From an uncultured bacterium (GTDB lineage: Bacteria; Cyanobacteriota; Vampirovibrionia; Gastranaerophilales; Gastranaerophilaceae), in assembly GCA_905215335.1 (NCBI GenBank), contig CAJMPQ010000003.1, forward strand, positions 124,001 to 188,000: 64,000 nt of DNA, in the 5' to 3' direction. The notes beneath the pieces are model-generated. The model saw only the letters and a program-made list of their open reading frames with translations, did no database searches and was not told the DNA's origin. How positions within the stretch are numbered: position 1 is the stretch's first letter; the number at the start of each line of letters is the position of its first letter. The position numbers and the translations under genes are program-made. Positions 42,459 to 51,178 of the stretch are shown here, in pieces.

Positions 42459-44003
42459 TTAATTTTTACTTGGTCGTTTTATAATTCTACCTTGCTCTTC
42501 AAGTCTTTTTTGTTTATACCCATAGAAAGCATATATTAACAAACCTACGAACAACCATAACATAAAGTACACAGAAGAAGTTTTTAAAGTTTTTAATGAA
42601 AATACAATTAAAACTCCGCAAATCAAAATCCCTAGTATTGGGAACCAAGGACAAAGTGGTACTTTGAAAGGTCTTGGTCTTTCCGGATCTGTTTTTCTTA
42701 ATATCAACACCGCCAAACAAATAATTACAAAAGATGTAAATGTTCCGAAATTACAAAGTGCAGCAGAAATATTCAAATCCATAAACAAACCACATACAAT
42801 AACCACAATACCTGAAATCCAAGTCATAACATGTGGAGTTCTATATTTTCTATGAATCAATCTCCAAGACTTTGGCAAAAATCTATCACGACTAATTGCA
42901 TAAAGAATTCTTGTAGTACCCAATTGATAAATTAACAATACAGAAGTTAATGCACATAATGCACCAATTGAAATCAATCCTGCAAACCAATCTTTGCCAA
43001 TATAACTCATAGCGTGTGCTATTGGTGCTTGAATATCAATTCTTTCAACAGGAACAATTCCTGTCAAAACTAAAGCCACAGAAACATACAATATAGTACA
43101 AATTACTAAAGTTCCTAAAATAGCAATTGGTAAATCTCTTTGAGGATTTTCAGTTTCCTCTGCAGTTGTAGATATAGCATCAAATCCAATATATGCAAAG
43201 AAAATTAAGAATGCACCCATAATGATTCCAGAAGGATCTTGTGGGAAAAATGGAGTCCAATGCTCAGGTTTTACATAAAAAGCTCCAACTAGAATGAATG
43301 ATAATATCATAAACATATTAACACCAACCATAATACTAGCAACTCTAGTTGATTCTTTTACACCTCTAATTAATAACAATGTCAAAAGTAAAACAATACC
43401 AACAGCCGGTAAATTTACAGCTACAGGAATATGTCCAAATAAATATGGAACTTTATCATGAATATCCCAATGATTATGAGCACATAATGCTGACATTGTT
43501 TTATAATCATATCTTAACCACAATGGGAAATTTACAATGAAATCTGGTAAAACATGTTTAAAACCCTTTAAGAATTGGATAAAATAACCAGTCCATGCAC
43601 TAGCAACAGTAATATTACCAATCGCATACTCAAGCATTAATATCCAACCAACCATCCAAGCCATAAATTCACCCATAGTTGCATAAGTATATGTATAAGC
43701 ACTACCAGCAACCGGAATCATAGCTGCAATTTCAGAATAGCATAATGCTGAAAAGACACAAGCAATAGCAGCCAATACCATTGAAATTACAATTGCAGGA
43801 CCTGCACCAGAGCTTTCAGTACTACCAGTAATCGCTGTCCCTATAATTGTAAATATACCTGTACCGACAACAGCACCTATACCAATTACAATAAGGTCAA
43901 AAACATTCAATGTCTTTTTTAGTTCTGAACGCTTGCTTGTATTAATCAAATCGTCCATACTTTTTTTCTTAAATATATTTCGGCAAATCTGTTTTAAATC
44001 CAT
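42459..44003 (-). CDS. APC-superfamily amino acid permease
   Basis: 514 residues with about 12 hydrophobic helices. The N-terminal signature IGIGAVVGTGIF is that of amino acid/polyamine/organocation transporters, and the overall form fits the cationic amino acid (CAT, YfnA-like) branch. An extended charged loop after helix 3-4 (about residues 130-190) is shared with the neighbouring paralogue. It begins right at the stop codon of that paralogue (44004), so the two are cotranscribed. Substrate not determined. Confidence 0.92.
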   Translation of the reverse strand: MDLKQICRNIFKKKSMDDLINTSKRSELKKTLNVFDLIVIGIGAVVGTGIFTIIGTAITGSTESSGAGPAIVISMVLAAIACVFSALCYSEIAAMIPVAGSAYTYTYATMGEFMAWMVGWILMLEYAIGNITVASAWTGYFIQFLKGFKHVLPDFIVNFPLWLRYDYKTMSALCAHNHWDIHDKVPYLFGHIPVAVNLPAVGIVLLLTLLLIRGVKESTRVASIMVGVNMFMILSFILVGAFYVKPEHWTPFFPQDPSGIIMGAFLIFFAYIGFDAISTTAEETENPQRDLPIAILGTLVICTILYVSVALVLTGIVPVERIDIQAPIAHAMSYIGKDWFAGLISIGALCALTSVLLIYQLGTTRILYAISRDRFLPKSWRLIHRKYRTPHVMTWISGIVVIVCGLFMDLNISAALCNFGTFTSFVIICLAVLILRKTDPERPRPFKVPLCPWFPILGILICGVLIVFSLKTLKTSSVYFMLWLFVGLLIYAFYGYKQKRLEEQGRIIKRPSKN

Positions 44004-45605
44004 CTATTTCGTTACTTCCTGTTGTTCTGTAATTCCATGTACTAATTCTTTATGGATTTTATTTTCATTATTTCTATTTTTAATAAATCCATACAATAAA
44101 TAAATTATAGCACCTACTCCAAGCCATACTGGGAACAATAGAGCAGAACTACCAGCCTGTAATGATTTATAAACCATCAAACCACCACAGCATATAATTC
44201 CCAAAGATGGTGTTATTGGAGAAAATGGAACCTTAAACGGTCTAGGACGTTCAGGATCAGTTTTTCTCAAAATTAAAACTGCAACACATACAATAATGAA
44301 TGAAGTAAATGTACCATAATTACATAATTCAGCTGCAACGTCTAAATTAAGAGTTAAAATACCAACAACTGCCAAAATTCCAACAGTCCAAGTTAACAAT
44401 ACAGGAGTTTTGAACTTTGGATGAATTGCTTGGAATTTTGCAGAAATAAAATGATCTCTACTCATTGCAAACAATATTCTTGTTGCAGCCATTTCTAATA
44501 CTAATAATACAGAAGTTAAACCTGCCAATGAACCAACTGAAATTAATCCGGCAGCCCAATTTTGATGAGCAATTGTCATACAATATGCCATTGGAGCTTT
44601 CAAGAATTCTAAAGGTACAGGACCAGATGTTTTTTGCATACCTGTTAAAACAAGAGCTACTAAAACATAAACTACTGTAGTTATAAGTAAGGAACCAATA
44701 ATACCAATTGGTAAATCCTTTTGAGGATTTTTACATTCTTCAGCCGCAGTAGCTAAAGCATCAAAACCAATATAAGCAAAGAATATTAAAAATGCACCCG
44801 CAAAAATTCCTTCAACACCATTTGGTGCAAAAGGTGTCCAATTTGCAGGAGTAACAAAGAACGCACCTGCAAGAACAAATAATGCAATAACTGCTAATTT
44901 AATAAATACCATTACACCAGCCATTTTAGCTGAATCTTTAGTTCCTTTTACCAATATAGCTGTCATTAAAAGAACAATTAATATTGCTGGAACATTTATA
45001 CAAATCGGAACAATTCCGAATAATTTTGGAACATAAATACTTGGATCATTAGCAACCAATTTTGAAACTGTAAATACATCATTAGTTAACCAAATTGGAG
45101 GATGAGCCAACCAAGCAGGTAAAACTTTATCAAAACCTGCCATAAATTGAATAAAATGATTTGACCAAGCACAAGCAACTGCAATAAAACCAATTGCATA
45201 CTCAAGCATCAATACCCAACCTACCATCCAAGCTGCAAACTCACCTAAAGTTGCAAATGTATATGTATAAGCACCACCGGCAATAGGAATCATAGTTGCA
45301 AACTCTGAATAACATAATGCTGAAAAAATACAAGCAATCGCAGCAATGACCATTGAAACCATCAATGCCGGACCTGCTCCTAAACTTGAGCCATCAGCAC
45401 TTCCTGCAGCAGCTATACCAACTACCGCAAAAATTCCTGATCCGATAATTGCACCTACACCTAAAATAATCAAATCAATTACACCCAAAGTTTTTTCTAA
45501 ACCTTGAGCTTTTGCTTCTGCCAACATTTCATCCGGAGCTTTAATTCTTGTGATAGATCTCAAGAAACTTCTTGTAAACGTCGCTCTGTTAAATTTTTCA
45601 ACCAT
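44004..45605 (-). CDS. APC-superfamily amino acid permease
   Basis: 533 residues, about 12 hydrophobic helices. Signature LGVGAIIGSGIF, and long stretches of identity to the preceding gene (for example the FAYIGFDA and RKTDPERPRPFKVP segments), so the two arose by tandem duplication. CAT-type permease (YfnA-like) by overall form. ATG follows AAGGAAAG. It starts 14 bases behind glyQ and is read in the same direction, so glyQ and the two permeases form one unit. Substrate unknown; glycine is a tempting guess from context only. Confidence 0.92.
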   Translation of the reverse strand: MVEKFNRATFTRSFLRSITRIKAPDEMLAEAKAQGLEKTLGVIDLIILGVGAIIGSGIFAVVGIAAAGSADGSSLGAGPALMVSMVIAAIACIFSALCYSEFATMIPIAGGAYTYTFATLGEFAAWMVGWVLMLEYAIGFIAVACAWSNHFIQFMAGFDKVLPAWLAHPPIWLTNDVFTVSKLVANDPSIYVPKLFGIVPICINVPAILIVLLMTAILVKGTKDSAKMAGVMVFIKLAVIALFVLAGAFFVTPANWTPFAPNGVEGIFAGAFLIFFAYIGFDALATAAEECKNPQKDLPIGIIGSLLITTVVYVLVALVLTGMQKTSGPVPLEFLKAPMAYCMTIAHQNWAAGLISVGSLAGLTSVLLVLEMAATRILFAMSRDHFISAKFQAIHPKFKTPVLLTWTVGILAVVGILTLNLDVAAELCNYGTFTSFIIVCVAVLILRKTDPERPRPFKVPFSPITPSLGIICCGGLMVYKSLQAGSSALLFPVWLGVGAIIYLLYGFIKNRNNENKIHKELVHGITEQQEVTK

Positions 45606-45619
45606 TCACTTTCCTTATA

Positions 45620-46507
45620 TTATTTTTTGCAAAGAGGGAAACCTAACTCTTCTCTTTGCTCTACGTACAACCTTGCAACTGCTGATGCCATAGTTCTAAC
45701 TCTACCAATAAAGTTATTTCTTTCATCTTTACTGATAACACCATGTGCGTCCAATAAATTAAATGTATGAGAACATTTCAAAACATAATCATATGCTGGC
45801 AATACTAATTTTGCAGCAACACAATTATCAACTTCTTTTTGATACAAATCAAACATTGCAAATAATGAATCTGTATTTGAAACTTCAAAATTATATTTTG
45901 ATTGTTCTATTTCATTTTGCAAATATATATCACCATACTTTAATTCATCATTCCACATAATGTCATAAACTGACTCTTTATTTTGAAGATACATAGCTAT
46001 ACGTTCCAAACCGTAAGTCAATTCTAAAGCTACAGGTTTTACTTCAAGACCACCTACTTGTTGGAAATATGTAAATTGAGTAATTTCCATACCATCAAGC
46101 CATACTTCCCAACCTACTCCGGCAGCACCTAAAGTTGGAGATTCCCAGTTATCTTCAACAAATCTTACGTCATGTTCTTTTAAATCAATTCCCATTGCTT
46201 CCAAACTTTTTAAATAAAGTTCTTGAGCATTATCAGGAGATGGTTTTAAAATTACTTGGAACTGATAATAATGGCCTAGACGATTTGGATTTTCTCCATA
46301 TCTAGCATCAGTTGGTCTTCTGCAAGGTTCAATCATTGCAGTGTTCCAAGGTTCTGGTCCTAATGAACGTAAAAAAGTTGCAGGGTTCATTGTAGAAGCC
46401 CCTTTTTCTATATCATAAGGTTGTTGAATTATACAACCATAATCTGACCAAAATTTTTGTAAATTAAAAACTAGTTCTTGAAAATTTAATGCCATAACAC
46501 AATCCAT
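45620..46507 (-). CDS. glyQ: Glycyl-tRNA synthetase alpha subunit
   Basis: Catalytic alpha subunit of the heterotetrameric glycyl-tRNA synthetase. 295 residues; strongly conserved blocks visible: TFLRSLGPEPWN, CRRPTDARYGENPNRLGHYY, QELYLKSLEAMGIDLKEHDVRFVEDNW and WEVWLDGMEITQFTYFQQVGG. The alternative ATG five codons in (46495) is equally possible; no SD distinguishes them. The beta subunit gene glyS, usually next to it, is not present in the window, and two amino acid permeases follow instead. Confidence 0.97.
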   Translation of the reverse strand: MDCVMALNFQELVFNLQKFWSDYGCIIQQPYDIEKGASTMNPATFLRSLGPEPWNTAMIEPCRRPTDARYGENPNRLGHYYQFQVILKPSPDNAQELYLKSLEAMGIDLKEHDVRFVEDNWESPTLGAAGVGWEVWLDGMEITQFTYFQQVGGLEVKPVALELTYGLERIAMYLQNKESVYDIMWNDELKYGDIYLQNEIEQSKYNFEVSNTDSLFAMFDLYQKEVDNCVAAKLVLPAYDYVLKCSHTFNLLDAHGVISKDERNNFIGRVRTMASAVARLYVEQREELGFPLCKK

Positions 46508-46587
46508 TATTGTACTAACTACACTCGTTCTTCTATCCTATTACCAACATAGTACAATTTCAATAATTTTGTAAATAATGTTAAGTC

Positions 46588-46624
46588 ATAAAAAAGTCAC
46601 ACTCATTAAGTGCGACTTTTTATA
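46588..46624. terminator. Bidirectional terminator
   Basis: AAAAAGTCACACT and AGTGCGACTTTTT pair with one A-C mismatch around CATTA, with A's and T's at the ends. Mainly ends the minus-strand gene at 46650-47453. Confidence 0.8.
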
Positions 46625-46649
46625 AGTAAAAATATATCAAAAACTATTC

Positions 46650-47453
46650 TTATTTTTGAATATTATCAACCATATCTTGTTCAATATTTTTAACATCCGG
46701 GTTATGCAAAAGTTTTACACCTATAAATGTTCCTAATCCTGCAATTGCAGCTGTTGATAAACCATATATTAATGCAGCTTTTCCTTTCATATTATTTGCA
46801 GTTTCAACCATAATTTTACGAGAATTTGATACAATATCCATGATGTTATCATCTAATGGAACTTCTTTATCTATTTCAATAAAATTTTTAGCTTCCGGAT
46901 CCCACAAATGACCGAATATCATTTTTACAGTATCTTTCATAAAACGTTGAAGTTCTTTCTCCGATGCTTGACGTAAATCGTTTATAGTTTTACCTTCATA
47001 TGTTTTATCCAAACTTTTTTTGCATAATGCAATAAAATCATCTACTGATTTTATATTATTAATCTCTTCTGGAGTAAAAGATCCCCCATTAATCAGCTCT
47101 TCATTTTCTGATGCTGCCTTCAGCATTTCTTTTAAAATTTCAACATCATTTATAGATCTGTAATTTTCTTCCAAAGGTTTTAATATTGAAGCTTTTAACT
47201 CATCTATTGTTTCTACTTCATTAATTTGATCAATCAACTTTTTCGCTTCAGCATAAACCGGATTATCTTCAGAAATTATCTGACCAAATTTTGGAATAAC
47301 ATTTTTTATAAACGCATCAGATGGACCATCATCTTTTAAAAAAGGTTTTGTATTCCAACCGGCTATAGCTCCAATACCACCGCCAGCTACTGTTGCAACT
47401 CCAGTATATAAACCTACATTAGAATTTTGATTATTAACTCTATTTACTTCCAT
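46650..47453 (-). CDS. Orphan with two Gly-rich hydrophobic segments, 267 aa
   Basis: No family recognised. N-terminal Gly/Ala hydrophobic stretch (about 15-33, YTGVATVAGGGIGAIAG), a soluble charged helical middle (about 40-220), and a second hydrophobic Gly/Ala stretch near the C-terminus (about 224-246, LIYGLSTAAIAGLGTFIG). No cleavable signal. The two hydrophobic hairpins could be membrane-inserting. Start ATG has AAAGGA upstream. Isolated unit; a terminator follows. Compare 40037-40837. Confidence 0.68.
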   Translation of the reverse strand: MEVNRVNNQNSNVGLYTGVATVAGGGIGAIAGWNTKPFLKDDGPSDAFIKNVIPKFGQIISEDNPVYAEAKKLIDQINEVETIDELKASILKPLEENYRSINDVEILKEMLKAASENEELINGGSFTPEEINNIKSVDDFIALCKKSLDKTYEGKTINDLRQASEKELQRFMKDTVKMIFGHLWDPEAKNFIEIDKEVPLDDNIMDIVSNSRKIMVETANNMKGKAALIYGLSTAAIAGLGTFIGVKLLHNPDVKNIEQDMVDNIQK

Positions 47454-47555
47454 ATGAATCCTTTCAACTTAGATATTATAAATAAAGTAAAATATAATAA
47501 ATTTTGCTACGAAAAAATTCGAAGTTAACAATCTTTAATATATAATCTCAAATAT

Positions 47556-48254
47556 TTATTTACCATTCCAAGGATAATCTTTTGAAATAACCCAACCATC
47601 TTGAATAATAAGTGCAGTACACCAATAACCCGTTTTACCTTTCGCACAAGCATTCCCGTTAGAACCCATGACGGTATCTCTCTTATAGCGTCCAAAACTC
47701 CAACTTTTAGGAGTTCCTAAATCTCCTAATGCTCTTAAACCATATTGAGGACTTAGAAAGAATAAAAAAGTATCTCTTCCAACCTTATTAGGTCTAGATA
47801 TACCATTAACATCTATTCCTACCCACATTCCAATATCTGTTGAGGAATTTAAATTCATTGTTATCATAGCACCATTAATCAATGTAAAATGACTTGAATT
47901 ACCACCATTATAGGTAGTACCATAATAATTACTATTATTTAATAATTTTCGTGGTGCAATTTTATTCAATTCAGAAGTAGTGTAAGTATTCATGCCTTTC
48001 AGATAATTTTGCATGTATTTTTCATAAAATTGTTTACCGGTTAACTTTGTATCCCAAGTATCAACACCACCATTATCTTCTTCAGATAACTTGATTGCTT
48101 GCTGCATAATGCTATATGTTTCTTTTAATTGAGTTGCAACTTGTCTTTTTTGATAATTAGCAATCAAACCAGGAATTGTTATTGCAGCAACAACTCCTAT
48201 TATACCTAATGTTATTAAAACTTCTGCGAGTGTAAAAGCCAAATCTTTTTTCAT
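47556..48254 (-). CDS. Type IV pilin-like protein, 232 aa
   Basis: Class III signal: a short charged leader MKKDLA, then FTLAEVLITLGIIGVVAAITIPGLI, the hydrophobic N-terminal helix of type IV pilins and pseudopilins with the conserved Glu at mature position 5. The leader ends in A, not G, before F. The rest is a globular domain (about 30-232) with two Cys (NACAKGKTGYWC). After processing and methylation of the Phe such proteins build pili or secretion/adhesion filaments. This leader/helix form is common in Gastranaerophilales genomes. Strong SD AAAGGAGG. Divergent from the XRE regulator. Confidence 0.88.
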   Translation of the reverse strand: MKKDLAFTLAEVLITLGIIGVVAAITIPGLIANYQKRQVATQLKETYSIMQQAIKLSEEDNGGVDTWDTKLTGKQFYEKYMQNYLKGMNTYTTSELNKIAPRKLLNNSNYYGTTYNGGNSSHFTLINGAMITMNLNSSTDIGMWVGIDVNGISRPNKVGRDTFLFFLSPQYGLRALGDLGTPKSWSFGRYKRDTVMGSNGNACAKGKTGYWCTALIIQDGWVISKDYPWNGK

Positions 48255-48319
48255 AAATCCTCCTTTTTGTTCTCTTTTAGACTACATACTTTTATTAAAA
48301 CATAGCATAAAATATTTTT

Positions 48320-48538
48320 GTGAACAATAAGACTACAAAAATTTACAACTTAGGGAGAAAAATATTTGCAAGAAGAAAAAAACTTGGACTATCCCAAAAT
48401 TCGCTTGCCGAAAAATTGGATATTTCAAGAGAACACCTTGCAAAAATTGAAACCGCTAAACGAACGGTTAGTCTTGATTTATTAATAGAAATTGCAGATG
48501 CACTAAATACAAAAGTAAAAGACCTTATTGATTTTTAA
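48320..48538 (+). CDS. XRE-family HTH regulator, 72 aa
   Basis: Single lambda-repressor-like helix-turn-helix covering about residues 10-68: IFARRKKLGLSQNSLAEKLD, ISREHLAKIE, SLDLLIEIADALNTKVKDLI. It begins with GTG (48320) without an evident SD. No second domain, so DNA binding as a dimer is expected. It is divergent from the pilin gene (65 bases between starts) and could control it; this is a guess from position. It could also control the kinase gene downstream (54-base gap). Confidence 0.88.
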   Translation: MNNKTTKIYNLGRKIFARRKKLGLSQNSLAEKLDISREHLAKIETAKRTVSLDLLIEIADALNTKVKDLIDF

Positions 48539-48592
48539 AATTATTAGTGTAGCCATCTAAATTTATGCTAAAATAATAAAAAAGGAGTTTAT

Positions 48593-49108
48593 ATGATAAA
48601 TAAAATTATAATATTTTCTGGAAAGCAATATTCGGGTAAAGACACTGTAGCTAAAATAATGTTAGATAAAATGCCAGATTTCAGACGTGTTGCAATGGGA
48701 GATATTATAAAACTAACTTATGGCAAAGACAAAGGCTTAACTCTCGAACAGATAGAACAAAATAAAGCACAATATAGACCTGATTTGATAAAATTGGGTA
48801 ACTGGGGCAGAGAACAAGATCCTGATTACTGGCTAAAAAAAATTCTTGAACAAGATGGTAATATTATGGTTACAGATGTAAGAGTTCAACATGAATATGA
48901 TGTGTTTAAATCTGCTGGCGCTATTTCTATAAGAGTTGAAGCTCCCAGAGAAGTTAGAATGACTCGTGGTAAACTCGTGGGAGAAGACGATATCACAGAA
49001 ACGGGTTTAGACCATATAAAAAATTGGGATTATATTATCAATAATAACTCTTCTTTTGAAGCCCTAAAACAACAAGTTTATGAAGTTATTAAAAAAATCA
49101 TAGGATAA
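48593..49108 (+). CDS. P-loop kinase of the phosphomevalonate-kinase-like (P-mevalo_kinase) family
   Basis: 171 residues. P-loop GKQYSGKDT (G10-K16-D17) at the N-terminus, then GDIIKLTYGKDKGL, YRPDLIKLGNWGREQDPDYW, VTDVRVQHEYDVF, IRVEAPREVRMTRG and TETGLDHIKNWDYIINN. Read against my memory of animal phosphomevalonate kinase, the blocks SGKxxSGKD, DxIxxG, DP, TDVR and GLDxxxxxDxxI line up. The wider group includes phage dNMP kinases, so a nucleotide kinase role is equally likely. ATG follows AAAGGAG. The downstream DUF3137 gene starts 5 bases after the stop. Confidence 0.7.
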   Translation: MINKIIIFSGKQYSGKDTVAKIMLDKMPDFRRVAMGDIIKLTYGKDKGLTLEQIEQNKAQYRPDLIKLGNWGREQDPDYWLKKILEQDGNIMVTDVRVQHEYDVFKSAGAISIRVEAPREVRMTRGKLVGEDDITETGLDHIKNWDYIINNNSSFEALKQQVYEVIKKIIG

Positions 49109-49113
49109 TTAAT

Positions 49114-50268
49114 ATGAAAAATTTAACTTTGGAATATTACAACGAATATCTAAAAAATTGCAAACCTCTAATAAATGAATTAGAAAAAAGTAGAAATATA
49201 TTACTAAAAAAAATAACTCCAAAAATATTCCAATATACATTTTTATTAATTATTCTACTGCTCGTTAATATTATTAGCATAATTGCACTTTATTTGAATA
49301 GTTCAGAAAAATTTCTTACACCGGAAATATCATTTATAGTTATTACCGTAGCTGCATTATCAATAGTTGGTACTTTTTATCACTGTATTTTTGGTGCTCC
49401 AAACTTAATCAAAAATGTAAACAAAACCAATAAAGATTTTCAAAAAATACTTAAAGAAAATTTCTTACCGCATTTAATAAAACCATTTGAAAACTTAAAA
49501 GTATCAAAGAATACTATATCATTAACAGAGTTACATAGTTGTGAATTATTCGAAAATTTAGAAACTTCTAAAGTAGATACTGATGATTGTTTCGAAGGCG
49601 AATATCAATCATTAAACTTCAAAATTCAAGAATGCAATATTTTAGGTGGCAAATCAACATCTTTTTTCAAAGGATTAGTCATAGAAATTGATTCAAATAA
49701 AAGTGTAAAAAACACTACAATATTAACTTCTAAACATGATATTTACACGGGTATAAACGCATTAATTCTCAATTTAATCACACTAGCTGTTATACTCCTA
49801 TTAACAATAGGTTATTTTTACCTACAAATAATAACAAAAAACCATAATATATTATCATACATAATAGCAATTCTAGTAGTTTTAGTTGTTATACATGAAC
49901 TTTTTTCTCACATAAAAGCAAAATCTGAAACAGAAAATTTTGAAAAAATCACTCTAGAAGACGTAAAAACAAATAAAAGATTTAACGCATATTCATCTGA
50001 CCAAATCGAAGGCAGATATCTTTTAACTCCTGCATTTATTGAAAGATTCAACAATCTTAAAACAGCTTTTGGAACTAATAAACTAAAATGCTCATTCCAT
50101 AAAGATAAATTATATATTGCAGTTTCAACAAAGAGAGATTTATTTGAATTAGGAAATATATTTAAATCTGTACACGATCAAAATGAAATCAATAATTTTT
50201 ATAATGAAATCATTGCAATATATAAAATTATAGAATACCTAAAATTAGATGAAAAAACCGGTCTTTAA
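49114..50268 (+). CDS. DUF3137 membrane protein, 384 aa
   Basis: Hydrophobic helix pairs near residues 38-62 and 73-92 and again near 209-228 and 243-262, with a soluble segment between. The signature parts SFFKGLVIEID and QIEGRYLLTPAFIERFNNL, with LYIAVSTKRDLFEL, match DUF3137, whose function is unknown. It starts 5 bases after the kinase gene and is cotranscribed with it; it converges with the HicB-like gene across a 17-base gap that holds no clear terminator. Confidence 0.78.
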   Translation: MKNLTLEYYNEYLKNCKPLINELEKSRNILLKKITPKIFQYTFLLIILLLVNIISIIALYLNSSEKFLTPEISFIVITVAALSIVGTFYHCIFGAPNLIKNVNKTNKDFQKILKENFLPHLIKPFENLKVSKNTISLTELHSCELFENLETSKVDTDDCFEGEYQSLNFKIQECNILGGKSTSFFKGLVIEIDSNKSVKNTTILTSKHDIYTGINALILNLITLAVILLLTIGYFYLQIITKNHNILSYIIAILVVLVVIHELFSHIKAKSETENFEKITLEDVKTNKRFNAYSSDQIEGRYLLTPAFIERFNNLKTAFGTNKLKCSFHKDKLYIAVSTKRDLFELGNIFKSVHDQNEINNFYNEIIAIYKIIEYLKLDEKTGL

Positions 50269-50285
50269 AGACTTAATATTAAAAA

Positions 50286-50555
50286 CTATGGGCACAAACT
50301 TTCCCAATCAGGCTCATCAGGTTCTTCACCTGGTTCAAGAATGTGTTCTCCACGTTCCAACATAACCATTAATGATAACTTCAATTGTCGTTTATAATTT
50401 TCACGAGCCCTTGCTAATGTTTTTGCACAAAATGTAAAGCTCGGTATTTCTTTTATTTCTATGTAATAGTAAGGATTACCATCAAAATCTAAATCTTGCC
50501 CTTCTATTAACGTCCAATTTAAGTTTAAATAATAATCTAAATCTTTTTCTTCCAT
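50286..50555 (-). CDS. HicB-like antitoxin-fold protein, 89 aa
   Basis: Resembles the short HicB fold: YYYIEIKEIPSFTFCAKTL (the strand plus EIPxF turn), then the helix ARARENYKRQLKLSLMVML, then a Pro/Glu end (ILEPGEEPDEP). HicB proteins neutralise HicA toxins and some repress transcription. No HicA (about 60-aa dsRBD-like with a catalytic His) is found on either side, and there is no DNA-binding tail. It is the last gene of the translation cluster, 11 bases behind GerMN. Confidence 0.5.
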   Translation of the reverse strand: MEEKDLDYYLNLNWTLIEGQDLDFDGNPYYYIEIKEIPSFTFCAKTLARARENYKRQLKLSLMVMLERGEHILEPGEEPDEPDWESLCP

Positions 50556-50566
50556 ATTTTAGTACA

Positions 50567-51169
50567 CTAATTATCTAATGATGAATTGCTTAGCGGTTGA
50601 GATAACATAATACCTTCACCACCAACCACATCTGCTTGTTGACCATCTATATACAAATATACAGGTAATTTAGAATTTAAGTGAACAGTTTTAATCAATT
50701 GATATAGTCTCTTATACAAACTGTCTGTTCCACCACCATTAACAAAAGCTGAGTTCAAATTAACAATCACTTTATTTGACTGTTCTGTAATATTAATTAC
50801 TTCAGCATTAGATGGAACCTCTGTATATACACCCTTTTGTTTTTCTTCAGGTTTTGGACCCAAGATTAAAGATGTCACCGCAAACTTCAATTTGGATCCA
50901 TCTACATCCTTATTATAAACTCGTTTTACAGCTTTATAAACCTCTTCATTATGTTCGTTTTTACCAATAAAATATATATTTACATATTCTTTTGATTTGA
51001 CTTCAGGTTGTTCTGCAACTTCTTCTTGTACAGAACGTTCTGAAACTTGTATATCCTCTGGTTGTATTTCCGGTTTTGGCATAAACACATTAAATGCTAT
51101 TAAGCCTACAACCACAAACATACAAAAGCCAATAAACAATAACATAAATTTTTGATTTTTATTCATCAC
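50567..51169 (-). CDS. GerMN-domain exported protein, 200 aa
   Basis: N-terminal membrane anchor or signal (about residues 7-27, FMLLFIGFCMFVVVGLIAF), a Glu/Val/Pro-rich linker, then a GerMN domain (about 64-195): NIYFIGKN, FAVTSLILGPKPEEKQKGV, VIVNLNSAF, LIKTVHLNSKLPVYLYIDG. GerMN was first described in sporulation protein GerM but is found in many non-sporulating bacteria, including cyanobacteria, usually in cell-envelope proteins. It lies 9 bases behind the DUF2993 gene. Confidence 0.85.
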   Translation of the reverse strand: MMNKNQKFMLLFIGFCMFVVVGLIAFNVFMPKPEIQPEDIQVSERSVQEEVAEQPEVKSKEYVNIYFIGKNEHNEEVYKAVKRVYNKDVDGSKLKFAVTSLILGPKPEEKQKGVYTEVPSNAEVINITEQSNKVIVNLNSAFVNGGGTDSLYKRLYQLIKTVHLNSKLPVYLYIDGQQADVVGGEGIMLSQPLSNSSLDN

Positions 51170-51178
51170 TAAACCCTT

